A stretch of 14,772 bases of DNA, from NCBI GenBank assembly GCA_022701965.1, contig JAKONL010000050.1, positions 1 to 14,772 on the forward strand, read 5' to 3'. Below the pieces are notes generated by a model. That model saw only the letters and a list, made by a program, of their open reading frames with translations. It ran no database searches and was not told the DNA's origin. Made by a program: the position numbers and the translations under genes. Origin of the DNA: Burkholderiaceae bacterium (lineage in GTDB: Bacteria > Pseudomonadota > Gammaproteobacteria > Burkholderiales > Burkholderiaceae). How positions within the stretch are numbered: the first letter of the stretch is position 1; every line of letters begins with the position of its first letter. Below, piece by piece: positions 1 to 6,999 of the stretch.

Positions 1-248
1 TCGGCTCGAACTATGCGTTGTTCTTCGACCAGCTGCAGGTTACCGGGCGGGCCGACGAGGACACGCTGGCGTCGCTGATGCTCGCCAACCTCACGACCGT
101 GGTCTCGTTCGGCCTGATCGCGATCTCGGACATCCCGGCGCTGTCGGCGATCGGCCGCGTGGTGGCCCCGGGCGCGTTCCTCGCCCTGATGCTGTCGGCC
201 GCCTTCGTCCGGAAAACACCCGGTCGGCCCGGACCGAAGACGGTCTGA
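1..248 (+). CDS. MMPL/RND-family exporter, C-terminal fragment
   Basis: This is the last 81 residues of a membrane protein whose beginning lies left of the window; the frame is open from base 3 to a TGA at 246-248. The fragment begins GSNYALFF, which resembles the G-x-(D/N)-Y-x-L-F-x segment at the start of the last transmembrane bundle in MMPL exporters. It continues with LANLTTVVSFGLIAIS and a final hydrophobic helix (GAFLALMLSAAF), then a short basic tail. Aryl-polyene and xanthomonadin clusters typically encode one such exporter, thought to move the pigment lipid across the inner membrane by proton motive force. It lies 14 nt before the deacetylase and is probably co-transcribed with it. 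The family call is good; the substrate is inferred from context. Confidence 0.8.
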   Translation, partial: GSNYALFFDQLQVTGRADEDTLASLMLANLTTVVSFGLIAISDIPALSAIGRVVAPGAFLALMLSAAFVRKTPGRPGPKTV

Positions 249-262
249 GTTACAACGCAACC

Positions 263-1099
263 ATGTCGTCCACCGTTCCATCCGCCGCCGCCGGCAGCGT
301 CGACCCGTCGACGCTTCCGACCTGGATCAAGGCCAGCATCGGCGTCCATGCGGCCGCCCTGGGTGCCGCCCTGATCGCCGCGGAAGCCGCGCCCTGGGCG
401 ATCGGCGCGGTGGTGCTCAACCATGCGCTGATCACCGGCGCCGGCCTGACGCCGCGCAGCAGCCTGCTCGGGCCGAACGTGACGCGGTTGCCGCCCGCGG
501 CCGCCGCGCGGCGCGAGATCGCGCTGACCATCGACGACGGGCCCGAACCCGGGGTGACGCCGCAGGTGCTCGACCTGCTCGACCGTCATCGCCAGCGCGC
601 GACCTTCTTCTGCATCGCCGAGCGCGTCGCCGCCCACCCGGCACTGGCGCGCGAGATCGTGGCGCGCGGTCACAGCATCCAGAACCACACCGCGCGCCAT
701 CGGCACAACTTCTCCGTGCTCGGGCCGCGTGGCTATGAAGCGGAGATTTCCCGCGCGCAGGACATCCTCACCCAGGTCGTCGGCGAGCGACCGACCTGCT
801 TCCGCGCCCCGGCGGGCCTGCGCAACCCGTTCCTCGCGCCGGTGCTGCGGCGGCTCGACCTGTCGCTGGTGAGCTGGACGCGTCGCGGCTTCGACACCCG
901 CGAACGCGATCCGTCCACCGTGCTGGCGCGCCTGGTGCGCAACCTGTCGGCGGGCGACATCCTGCTGCTGCACGACGGCAACGCCGCGCGCACCGCGCAA
1001 GGGCGCCCCGTGCTGCTCGACGTGCTCCCACCCCTGTTCGCACGCCTGGAAGCCGATCGCCTGCGCGCGGTCACGCTGCCCGAAGGACTCGCCGCATGA
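263..1099 (+). CDS. Polysaccharide deacetylase (NodB homology domain) with N-terminal hydrophobic segment
   Basis: A 278-residue NodB-type carbohydrate esterase (CE4). All the motifs are visible: TIDDGP (residues 89-94) with the metal/base Asp91-Asp92, the metal-binding His pair in NHTARH (His142, His146), RAPAG (181-185), SWTRRGFD (204-211) and the final LLLHDG with His237. The family removes N- or O-acetyl groups from sugars using a divalent metal. Residues about 25-60 are hydrophobic and alanine-rich, so the enzyme may be membrane-associated; no clear cleavable signal peptide was seen. The ATG at 263 is the first in frame after the exporter stop and its TGA forms an ATGA overlap with the methyltransferase. 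The catalytic set looks intact. The substrate is unknown; in this setting it could act on a sugar placed by the cluster's glycosyltransferase. Confidence 0.85.
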   Translation: MSSTVPSAAAGSVDPSTLPTWIKASIGVHAAALGAALIAAEAAPWAIGAVVLNHALITGAGLTPRSSLLGPNVTRLPPAAAARREIALTIDDGPEPGVTPQVLDLLDRHRQRATFFCIAERVAAHPALAREIVARGHSIQNHTARHRHNFSVLGPRGYEAEISRAQDILTQVVGERPTCFRAPAGLRNPFLAPVLRRLDLSLVSWTRRGFDTRERDPSTVLARLVRNLSAGDILLLHDGNAARTAQGRPVLLDVLPPLFARLEADRLRAVTLPEGLAA

Positions 1100-1866
1100 A
1101 TTCCATCCCGTCCCGTGCGGCGACCGACGCCGTCTGGCACCGCCTGCACGACGCCGCGACCGAGCCGTACCGGCGCGCGGGCCGTTTCGCCTGGCATTTC
1201 GCACGCGGCAAGCTCGGACGCGATCCGGTGTTCCGCGGCCTGCTCGAACGCGGACTGATCGGACCCGACCGGGCGCGGATCGTCGACATCGGCAGCGGGC
1301 AGAGCCTGATCGCGAGCCTGCTGTCGGTCGCGGCGCGCATCCAGGCCGAAGGCCAGTGGCCCCGGACCTGGGCGCCGACGCCGCGGCAGGTCGCCTACAT
1401 CGGCATCGAACTGATGTCCGCCGACGTCAAGCGCGCGTGCGAATCGCTCGACCGGCTGGTGCCGGTACCCGACATCCGGTGCGCCGACATGCGCACCGCC
1501 GAACTGCCGCCCTGCGACCTGGTAGTGATCCTCGACGTGTTGCACTACGTCGATCTCGACGCCCAGGAAGAGGTCCTGCGGCGGGTGCGCGATGCGCTTG
1601 CGCCGGGCGGGAGGCTGCTGCTGCGCGTGGGCGACGCCTCGAGCCGGCGGGGTTTCGCGGTCAGCCAGTGGGTCGACCGGACCGTCACGCGCGCGCGCGG
1701 CCACAAGGTTTCTCCCACCTGGGGCAGAACGCTGGAACAATGGAAGAGTCTGTTGACCCGGCTCGGCTTTGTACTCCAGAGCGTTCCCATGAGCCAGGGC
1801 ACGCCGTTCGCGAACGTGCTGCTCGTCGCCGACCTGGCACCATCCCCATTACCCATCCGATCATGA
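1096..1866 (+). CDS. Class I SAM-dependent methyltransferase
   Basis: A 256-residue Rossmann-fold methyltransferase. SAM-binding motif I is VDIGSGQ (residues 63-69), the acidic residue after strand 2 is in YIGIEL (Glu105), then a DM pair (131-132), the motif IV region DVLHYVD (147-153) and the turn LAPGG (168-172). There is no signal peptide, so it should act in the cytoplasm. Aryl-polyene clusters often carry a methyltransferase that modifies the aryl head (for example ring or O-methylation); that is the most likely job here but it is not shown by sequence. Both ends overlap neighbours by ATGA (1096-1099 and 1863-1866), which indicates translational coupling with the deacetylase and the dehydratase. 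Confidence 0.82.
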   Translation: MNSIPSRAATDAVWHRLHDAATEPYRRAGRFAWHFARGKLGRDPVFRGLLERGLIGPDRARIVDIGSGQSLIASLLSVAARIQAEGQWPRTWAPTPRQVAYIGIELMSADVKRACESLDRLVPVPDIRCADMRTAELPPCDLVVILDVLHYVDLDAQEEVLRRVRDALAPGGRLLLRVGDASSRRGFAVSQWVDRTVTRARGHKVSPTWGRTLEQWKSLLTRLGFVLQSVPMSQGTPFANVLLVADLAPSPLPIRS

Positions 1867-2339
1867 CGCCCCCCCAGACCCTCGACCGCGCCGGCATCGC
1901 GCGCCGCATTCCCCACAGCGGCAGCATGTGCCTGCTCGACCGCCTCGACAACTGGGATGCCGTCGCGATCCGCTGCAGCACGTCGAGCCATGCCCTCGCC
2001 GACAACCCGTTGCGGACTGCGAGCGGCTTGCTGGCTGCGAACCTGATCGAGTACGCCGCGCAGGCGATGGCCCTGCACGGCGGACTGCTCGCGCCCGAAG
2101 GCGACGAGCCTTCGGCCGGCTTCCTGGCCAGCGCGCGCAACGTGCGAATGTCGGTCGCGCGTTTCGACGACGTGCCCGGCGACTTGCGCATCGATGCGCA
2201 GCGGCTTTCGGGCGACGCCAACCAGGTCCTGTACGAATTCTCGGTCCGCGACGCGACGGACCGGGCGCTGGCCGAGGGCAGGGCGGTGGTGGTGCTGAAT
2301 ACGCCGCTGGCCGCCGACGCCGGCATCCAGCCGCGATGA
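1863..2339 (+). CDS. ApeP-like 3-hydroxyacyl-ACP dehydratase (hotdog fold)
   Basis: A 158-residue hotdog protein. It begins with IPHSGSMCLLDR (residues 16-27), the typical start of the aryl-polyene/FabZ-related dehydratases, with presumed catalytic His18. A second conserved stretch is NLIEYAAQAMALHGG (60-74), containing the presumed acidic partner Glu63. It should remove water from 3-hydroxyacyl-ACP after ketoreduction, giving the trans double bonds of the polyene. The start at 1863 is chosen because it lies in an ATGA overlap with the methyltransferase stop and places the IPH motif at the normal distance; the reading frame extends further upstream only as an overlap with that gene. Its own stop overlaps the flippase start (2336-2339). 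Confidence 0.85.
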   Translation: MTPPQTLDRAGIARRIPHSGSMCLLDRLDNWDAVAIRCSTSSHALADNPLRTASGLLAANLIEYAAQAMALHGGLLAPEGDEPSAGFLASARNVRMSVARFDDVPGDLRIDAQRLSGDANQVLYEFSVRDATDRALAEGRAVVVLNTPLAADAGIQPR

Positions 2340-3646
2340 AGGCGTTCGTCACGCGCCTGCGGGCCGATCCGCGCTATTCGAAGATCTTCGAGTGGGGCGT
2401 GCTCGTCTCGATCACCGGTTCGGCGCAGCTGTTCGTCCAGGGGCTGGGCGTCCTGTCGGGGTTCCTGATCATCCACATGCTGTCGACGCATGAATATGCG
2501 CTCTACACGCTGGCCTACACGATGCTCGGAACGCTCGTGGCGCTGGCCGACGGCGGCATCACCTCCGGCGTGCTCGCGCACGGTGCCAAGTCGTGGCAGG
2601 ACAAGCAGCGCATGGGCGAAGTCGTGGCCACAGGACTGTATCTGAGGCGGAAGTTCTCGATGATCAGCCTCGCGGTCTCGATGCCGGTGCTGCTCGTGCT
2701 GCTCATCAGGCACGGCGCGGCCTGGCAGTTCGCGGTGCTGATCGTGCTGGCGCTGCTCCCGGCCTTCCTCGCCGGCCTGACCGAGGACATCTTCGAGATT
2801 CCGGTGCGGCTTCACCAGGACATCAAGGCGTTGCAGAAGAATGCGATCGCGGTCAACGTTGCGCGCTTCGTCCTGCTGCTGTCGACCGTCGTCATCCTGC
2901 CGTTTGCCGCCGTGGCGATCCTCGCGAACGGCCTACCGAGGATCTGGGCGAACTACAGGCTGCGAAAGATCGCGGTGAAGTTCACCGACTTCTCGATGCC
3001 GGTCGACAAGGAGATCCAGAAGGGGATTCTGACGATGGTCAAGAGGACGTTGCCGGGAGCGATCTACTACTGCATCTCCTCGCAACTGTCCATCTGGCTG
3101 ATCTCGATCTACGGCAATACGGAAGCCATTGCGCAGATCGGCGCGCTCGGCCGGCTGGCGGCCATCCTGACGGTCATCGGCGGGATCTTCTCGACCCTGA
3201 TCGTGCCGCGCTTCGCGCGGCTGCCGGAGCGCAGCGACGTCCTGCTGCTGCGGTTTTTCCAGACCATCGGCATCCTGCTCGTCATCAGCGCGTTCTCGTG
3301 CGGGCTGGCCTATTTCTTTCCGAAGCAGGTCCTCTACCTGCTCGGCAAGAACTACAGCGGCCTCGATGCCGAGCTGCTGCTGAGCGTCCTGGGCGCCTGC
3401 GTGTCGATGATGGTCGGCATCGTCTACGCGCTGTCGCTGAGCCGGACCTGGGTCGTGCCGGTGACGTTCAACGTCGTCTCGTGCATCGCCGTGCAGGCGC
3501 TGCTGGTGTTCCTGCTCGATTTCTCGACGGCTCGCGGGGTGCTGGTCTACGGATTGCTCAACAGCATCTGGGTCTTCACGGTGTTCTCGGGCTACCTCGT
3601 CTACCGCATCGTCCTGCTTCGGAAGGTCGAGGCGAAGGCGCCCTGA
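2336..3646 (+). CDS. Polysaccharide flippase (Wzx-like, MOP/MATE superfamily)
   Basis: A 436-residue integral membrane protein with about 10-12 hydrophobic segments separated by short basic loops, as expected for oligosaccharide/lipid flippases. It opens FEWGVLVSITGSAQLFVQ and GFLIIHML, typical of the first helix pair, and ends in two further helices and a basic tail. Family members move polyprenyl-linked sugars across the inner membrane. The ATG at 2336 is taken because it overlaps the dehydratase stop (ATGA) and because residues encoded upstream in the same frame are an arginine-rich shadow of that gene. Hand counts on three 60-base lines give about 50-62% G+C, against 72% in one line of the deacetylase; part of this reflects membrane-protein codons. 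It sits between dehydratase and ketoreductase, an unusual place for a flippase. The substrate is unknown. Confidence 0.8.
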   Translation: MKAFVTRLRADPRYSKIFEWGVLVSITGSAQLFVQGLGVLSGFLIIHMLSTHEYALYTLAYTMLGTLVALADGGITSGVLAHGAKSWQDKQRMGEVVATGLYLRRKFSMISLAVSMPVLLVLLIRHGAAWQFAVLIVLALLPAFLAGLTEDIFEIPVRLHQDIKALQKNAIAVNVARFVLLLSTVVILPFAAVAILANGLPRIWANYRLRKIAVKFTDFSMPVDKEIQKGILTMVKRTLPGAIYYCISSQLSIWLISIYGNTEAIAQIGALGRLAAILTVIGGIFSTLIVPRFARLPERSDVLLLRFFQTIGILLVISAFSCGLAYFFPKQVLYLLGKNYSGLDAELLLSVLGACVSMMVGIVYALSLSRTWVVPVTFNVVSCIAVQALLVFLLDFSTARGVLVYGLLNSIWVFTVFSGYLVYRIVLLRKVEAKAP

Positions 3647-3676
3647 ACCACCCGTCCAACGAACCTCGATCCGACC

Positions 3677-4402
3677 ATGAACCTTTCCGGAAAACGCGCA
3701 TTGATCACCGGCGCGAGCGGCGCCCTCGGCAGCGCCATCGCGCTGCGCCTGGCCCGCGACGGCGCGACGGTGCTGCTGCACGCGAGCTCGAGGCCGCAGG
3801 CCGTCGAAGCGCTGGCCGAGACCGTGCGGGCGTCCGGCGGCATCGCGGAATGCCATGTCTTCGACCTGTGCAGCGACGAGGCGACCGCGGCGGGCTGCGC
3901 CGCGATCCTCGCCGGCGGGCCGGTGCAGATCCTGGTCAACAACGCGGGCGTGCACGACGACGCCGTGCTGCCGGGCATGCGGCCGGCGCAGTGGCACAAG
4001 GTGATCGACGTGTCGCTCAACGGCTTCTTCCGCGTGACGCAGCCGCTGCTGCTGCCGATGCTGCGCACCCGTTGGGGACGCATCCTGAACATCTCTTCGG
4101 TCGCCGCCCTGACCGGCAACCGTGGGCAGGTCAACTACTCGGCCGCCAAGGGCGCGATCAACAGTGCCACCAAGTCGCTGTCGCTGGAGGTCGCCGCGCG
4201 CGGCGTGACGGTCAACGCGATCGCGCCGGGCATCATCGCCTCGCCGATGGCCGACGCGGTGTTCGACCCCGCCGTGATCGCGCAGATGGTTCCGCTCAAG
4301 CGCGCCGGCACGCCCGAGGAGGTCGCCGCGCTGGCCGGCTTCCTCGCGAGCGACGAAGCCGCCTACATCACCGGGCAGGTGATCTCGATCAACGGCGGAT
4401 GA
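3677..4402 (+). CDS. fabG: 3-oxoacyl-ACP reductase (FabG-type short-chain dehydrogenase)
   Basis: A 241-residue classical SDR. The cofactor motif is TGASGALG (residues 11-18), followed by NNAG (88-91). The catalytic residues are Asn115, Ser141 in ISSVAA, and Tyr154-x3-Lys158 in NYSAAKG; the APG turn is at 183-185 and the family ending ITGQVISINGG is intact. It should reduce the 3-ketoacyl-ACP made by the ketosynthase, matching the ApeQ step of aryl-polyene assembly. It starts 30 nt after the flippase stop with only a weak upstream ribosome-binding sequence, and it is the last gene of the plus-strand series, ending 25 nt from the stop of the convergent lysE-type gene. A general FabG role cannot be excluded, but the neighbourhood favours the pigment pathway. 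Confidence 0.88.
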   Translation: MNLSGKRALITGASGALGSAIALRLARDGATVLLHASSRPQAVEALAETVRASGGIAECHVFDLCSDEATAAGCAAILAGGPVQILVNNAGVHDDAVLPGMRPAQWHKVIDVSLNGFFRVTQPLLLPMLRTRWGRILNISSVAALTGNRGQVNYSAAKGAINSATKSLSLEVAARGVTVNAIAPGIIASPMADAVFDPAVIAQMVPLKRAGTPEEVAALAGFLASDEAAYITGQVISINGG

Positions 4403-4427
4403 TCTAGCCGCATTTGCGCAGTCGGAG

Positions 4428-5057
4428 TCATGCCAGCGCGAGCGCTGCGAAGCCCAGCAGCACGGTGCCGGTGACGATGTTGATCGCGGCCTGGATGCGG
4501 GGACTCTCCAGGCATTCCTTCATGCGCGAGATCGAGAAGGTCAGGAAGAAGAACCAGCCCGCGATGATGGAGGCGTGCACGAGCACCAGCGAGAACCCCT
4601 CCTGGACTGCATTGCGCCCCGCGATGAATTGCGGGAACGCGGCCAGGTAGAACATCGAGACCTTCGGATTGAAGAGCTGCGTCAGGAAGCCTTCGCGGAA
4701 GCTGTCGAGCGGCGACCTCGACCGGTCGACGACGGCGGCCGTCCGCTGCCCGCGTCGCCCGCCCCGCAGGATCGAGATGCCCGTCCACAGCATCCGGCCG
4801 CCGACGTAGGCCAGGTAGATGCCGCCGATAGCCTTCACCACGAAGTAGAGGCGCGGGCTCGACAGCACGATCACCGAGATGCCGAAGATCGACAGCGCGC
4901 CGTGGAAGAAGGTCGCGGTGCACAGGCCGGCGATGTTGAAGGTCGTGATTCTCGGACCGTAGTTCGATGCGTTGTTGATGATCAGCATCGTGTTGACCCC
5001 CGGCGACAGCACCAGCAGCAGCGCGATCAGCGAGAAACCGAGGAGTCCGGTCGTCAT
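4428..5057 (-). CDS. LysE/RhtB-family amino-acid exporter
   Basis: A 209-residue membrane protein of the LysE superfamily. It shows the N-terminal SPGVN signature (residues 18-22) in the first helix, the mid-protein LFNPKVSMFYLAAFPQF (128-144) with its NPK motif, and about six hydrophobic segments, which is the usual length and topology. The family exports amino acids or derivatives. The ATG at 5057 is chosen because it starts directly at the first helix; an upstream in-frame ATG at 5144 would add 29 arginine/serine-rich residues overlapping the dehydrogenase gene. It starts 7 nt after the dehydrogenase stop and is the last gene of the dioxygenase-dehydrogenase-exporter unit, so a modified amino acid is the likely cargo (inferred). 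Confidence 0.87.
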   Translation of the reverse strand: MTTGLLGFSLIALLLVLSPGVNTMLIINNASNYGPRITTFNIAGLCTATFFHGALSIFGISVIVLSSPRLYFVVKAIGGIYLAYVGGRMLWTGISILRGGRRGQRTAAVVDRSRSPLDSFREGFLTQLFNPKVSMFYLAAFPQFIAGRNAVQEGFSLVLVHASIIAGWFFFLTFSISRMKECLESPRIQAAINIVTGTVLLGFAALALA

Positions 5058-5064
5058 CGAGCGG

Positions 5065-6045
5065 TCAGTCGATCGTGTTGCGGAAGACGCCGTCGTACAG
5101 CGCGAGCCGCACGGTCTCCGTCGCGTCCTGGCGCTGCTCGACATGCGACGCGTCGGAGAAATAGGCGTTGTGCGGATTGATCACGAGCCGGCCCGAAAGC
5201 CATGCCGCATCGTCGCGCCAGGCGCGCACCAGGCGGTCGTCACCCGGCGGCTCGACCGGCAGGACATCGAGGAACACACGGAAACCGGCGTTGGCCCGCA
5301 GATGCGTCTCGAGCGTGTCGAGCGAGCGCATCAACCCGCCGCGCCCGGTGTTGACGAGGACGGCATCGGGCTTCATGCGCTGCAGGAAACCGGCGTCGAT
5401 CATGCCGGCCGTCTCGGCCGTCAGCGGGCAATGCAGGGAGACGACGTCGCTGGTGTGCAGCAGTTCGTCGAGGGTAGCGGCGCGATGAAGCCCGAGCGAC
5501 TTCCAGAGGCCTTGTTCGACGTGCGGGTCGAAGGCCGCGATATCGAAGCCGAACGCCTTCAGGCGCAACGCCGTCGCGATGCCGATCTTGCCGAGCCCGA
5601 CCAGGCCGACGCGCCGCGTGCGCGAACGCCAGGTCGGCAGGTTGTGTTCCTGCCAGGCGTCGCCATAGGCGCGCGCGAGGCGGTCGTGCCGCGTGATGCC
5701 GCGAACGCCATCGAGGATCATGGCGCAGGCCGTATCCGCGACTTCCTCGGTGCAGTAGGAGGGGTTGTTGGCGAACCGGATGCCCGCGCGCTTCAGCGCC
5801 TCGACGTCGACCTGGTCGTAGCCGATGCCGTAGCGCACCACGATCCGGCACTTCTTGAGGCGCCGCGCGGTGAAGCTGGTGATCCGCGCATGCCAGACCA
5901 GCAGCGCGTCGAGATCGGCCAGATCGGAGTCGCGAAAATCGCGCTCGTCCAACGAATTCAGGAACACGAACCTGGCGCCCAGGCGCTCGAGTTCGGATTC
6001 GAAGGCGCCGACTTCAAGCAGCCGGTCGGTGATGCCGATTTTCAT
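5065..6045 (-). CDS. D-isomer-specific 2-hydroxyacid dehydrogenase (CtBP/phosphoglycerate dehydrogenase-like)
   Basis: A 326-residue NAD-dependent dehydrogenase. The dinucleotide fold carries GLVGLGKIG (residues 147-155) with Asp173 at the end of the second strand, which suggests NAD rather than NADP. The catalytic triad is visible as Arg235 (NTGRGG), Glu265 (PVEPP) and His292 (NPHNAYF). The stretch RYGIGYDQVD (71-80) and NNPSYCTEEVAD (93-104) resemble the CtBP-like branch. It would interconvert a 2-hydroxy acid and a 2-keto acid; the substrate is not known. The ATG at 6045 starts the family's first strand (MKIGITD) and lies inside the end of the dioxygenase gene (32-nt overlap), so the two are probably translated together. 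The closest general names are phosphoglycerate or hydroxypyruvate dehydrogenase, but a serine-pathway role is not supported by the neighbours. Confidence 0.87.
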   Translation of the reverse strand: MKIGITDRLLEVGAFESELERLGARFVFLNSLDERDFRDSDLADLDALLVWHARITSFTARRLKKCRIVVRYGIGYDQVDVEALKRAGIRFANNPSYCTEEVADTACAMILDGVRGITRHDRLARAYGDAWQEHNLPTWRSRTRRVGLVGLGKIGIATALRLKAFGFDIAAFDPHVEQGLWKSLGLHRAATLDELLHTSDVVSLHCPLTAETAGMIDAGFLQRMKPDAVLVNTGRGGLMRSLDTLETHLRANAGFRVFLDVLPVEPPGDDRLVRAWRDDAAWLSGRLVINPHNAYFSDASHVEQRQDATETVRLALYDGVFRNTID

Positions 6046-6667
6046 GGTCGCGATGGTCCCGGTTGTAGTCGACGATGAGCATGTCCCGATGGCCCGCCGC
6101 GTCGGTCGTCGGCGTGATCGGCGAGACGCCGTGGAGCAGCGCCCGGTCATTGAGCAGGAAGCCGTCCATGCGGTCGCGCAGCGTGAGCGTCATCAGCGTG
6201 CGGCCGTCGGTGTCGCAGAGGGTGCTCGTGCCGCCCTCGATCCCGGTGCGGTCCATCAGGTGCATGCTGATGAAATCGTGTCCGTCGCGGTGCAGGCCCT
6301 CGGGCGTCGGTTGCCCGACCATGGAAGTGCTGCAGTCGATCCGCATCTGGTGCAGGTAGACGTTCCAGGTCGCGACGCCGTCGCCGCGCTCGTCGCCGTC
6401 TTCGTCTTCGGCTTCGGTGCATCGCATGAGGGCGCGCAGGCAGGTCCCGACGATCTCGCGCACGGCTTCGTTCCGGCGGATCGCGGGCTCCACGGGGGCG
6501 AAGTCGCGGCGGATCCCGCCCGCGTAGGTGTTGATCGCCGTGCTCTGGTAGAAGCCGAAATCGTCGAGTTCCTCGAAGGTCATGCCAGCCGGGCCGGCAT
6601 CCTCCCGCGAGACCCGTACGACGTACTTGCAGAAACGGCGCCGCCTGAAGCGGTCGCCGGTGTGCAT
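6014..6667 (-). CDS. 2-oxoglutarate/Fe(II) dioxygenase, PF10014-like (free amino-acid hydroxylase family)
   Basis: The first in-frame ATG (6667) gives 217 residues that contain the whole jelly-roll core. The iron ligands are His126 and Asp128 in GLHRDGHDF and His179 in ALLHGVSP; Arg194 in RDMLIVDY is placed to bind 2-oxoglutarate. YLHQMRI (104-110) and MHLMDRTGIEGG (135-146) match the LHQxR and HLMN...GG pattern of isoleucine 4-hydroxylase (IDO) of Bacillus thuringiensis. Known members hydroxylate free amino acids such as Ile, Leu or Met. The family usually has some 60-80 more N-terminal residues, and such sequence is present upstream without a normal start codon (see next entry), so 6667 is probably not the true start. 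It overlaps the dehydrogenase by 32 nt. Family call strong; substrate unknown. Confidence 0.8.
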   Translation of the reverse strand: MHTGDRFRRRRFCKYVVRVSREDAGPAGMTFEELDDFGFYQSTAINTYAGGIRRDFAPVEPAIRRNEAVREIVGTCLRALMRCTEAEDEDGDERGDGVATWNVYLHQMRIDCSTSMVGQPTPEGLHRDGHDFISMHLMDRTGIEGGTSTLCDTDGRTLMTLTLRDRMDGFLLNDRALLHGVSPITPTTDAAGHRDMLIVDYNRDHRDHENRHHRPAA

Positions 6668-6907
6668 GTAGGGGTCAGGGACCAGGCGGTCCCAGCTGCG
6701 GGCGAGTTCCGCCAGCGCTTGCGGATGGGTCCGGTCCAGCGCCCAGTCCGCGGACGGGATGAAGGCGAACCGACGCTCGCGCAGTTCGTCCGCGGTCTTC
6801 TCGATGTCCGGGCGGGCGCCGGACTTCCGCTCGAAGGACCGGCGCAGGCTGCTCGGTGTGACGACAGGGGGGCTGATGACGTTCTCGCAGGGGATGAATG
6901 CATCAGG
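6668..6907 (-). other. Upstream coding extension of the dioxygenase, open but without a standard start (possible frameshift)
   Basis: Translating back from the ATG at 6667 in the same frame gives 80 further codons before a TAA at 6908-6910. The residues look like real protein (for example ARPDIEKTADELRERRFAFI and ELARSWDRLVPDPYM) and third positions are strongly G/C, as in true genes here. No ATG, GTG or TTG occurs in this stretch. An ATG at 6903 lies one base out of frame. Adding a single C to the run of six (6867-6872) would join that ATG to the frame and give a 296-residue protein of normal family length. Alternatives are a rare start codon (several CTGs, no clear ribosome-binding site) or a sequencing error. 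Confidence 0.6.
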
Positions 6908-6944
6908 TTAGGGGGCGCGGCGCGGGCGGCCAATAGCTCGGACG

Positions 6945-6960
6945 GCCGGCACCTGCCGGC
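6945..6960. repeat. GC-rich perfect inverted repeat (6-bp stem, 4-nt loop)
   Basis: GCCGGC-ACCT-GCCGGC lies in the short gap between the hybrid kinase stop (7000) and the dioxygenase upstream region. A second small inverted repeat, TCCGG-ACCGG-CCGGA, is at 6981-6995. They could slow transcription after the kinase gene, but neither is followed by a T run on either strand, so a true intrinsic terminator is not supported. The rest of this roughly 90-nt gap shows no gene. Confidence 0.3.
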
Positions 6961-6999
6961 GCGGAGTGCGGGCCCTGGAGTCCGGACCGGCCGGATCGG

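Noticed and set aside
1928..2335. Possible long N-terminal extension of the flippase
   Set aside because: The extra 136 residues are arginine/alanine-rich out-of-frame reading of the dehydratase gene; the ATG at 2336 fits the family start and the ATGA overlap.
4403..4427. Bidirectional terminator between the two converging operons
   Set aside because: Only CGCA-TT-TGCG (4409-4418) is found: a four-base stem with a two-base loop and no T run. Not enough to call.
5065..6045. serA-type phosphoglycerate dehydrogenase for serine synthesis
   Set aside because: It lacks the C-terminal regulatory domain of many SerA proteins and has no serine-pathway neighbours; the CtBP-like sequence and operon point to another substrate.
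6867..6872. Programmed -1 ribosomal frameshift at the C6 run of the dioxygenase
   Set aside because: Re-pairing would need GCC over AGC or CTG over CCT, which does not fit a slippery heptamer; a simple indel or unusual start is likelier.
6945..6995. Intrinsic terminator after the kinase gene
   Set aside because: Two GC-rich inverted repeats exist but no T-rich tract follows on either strand; kept only as a repeat.
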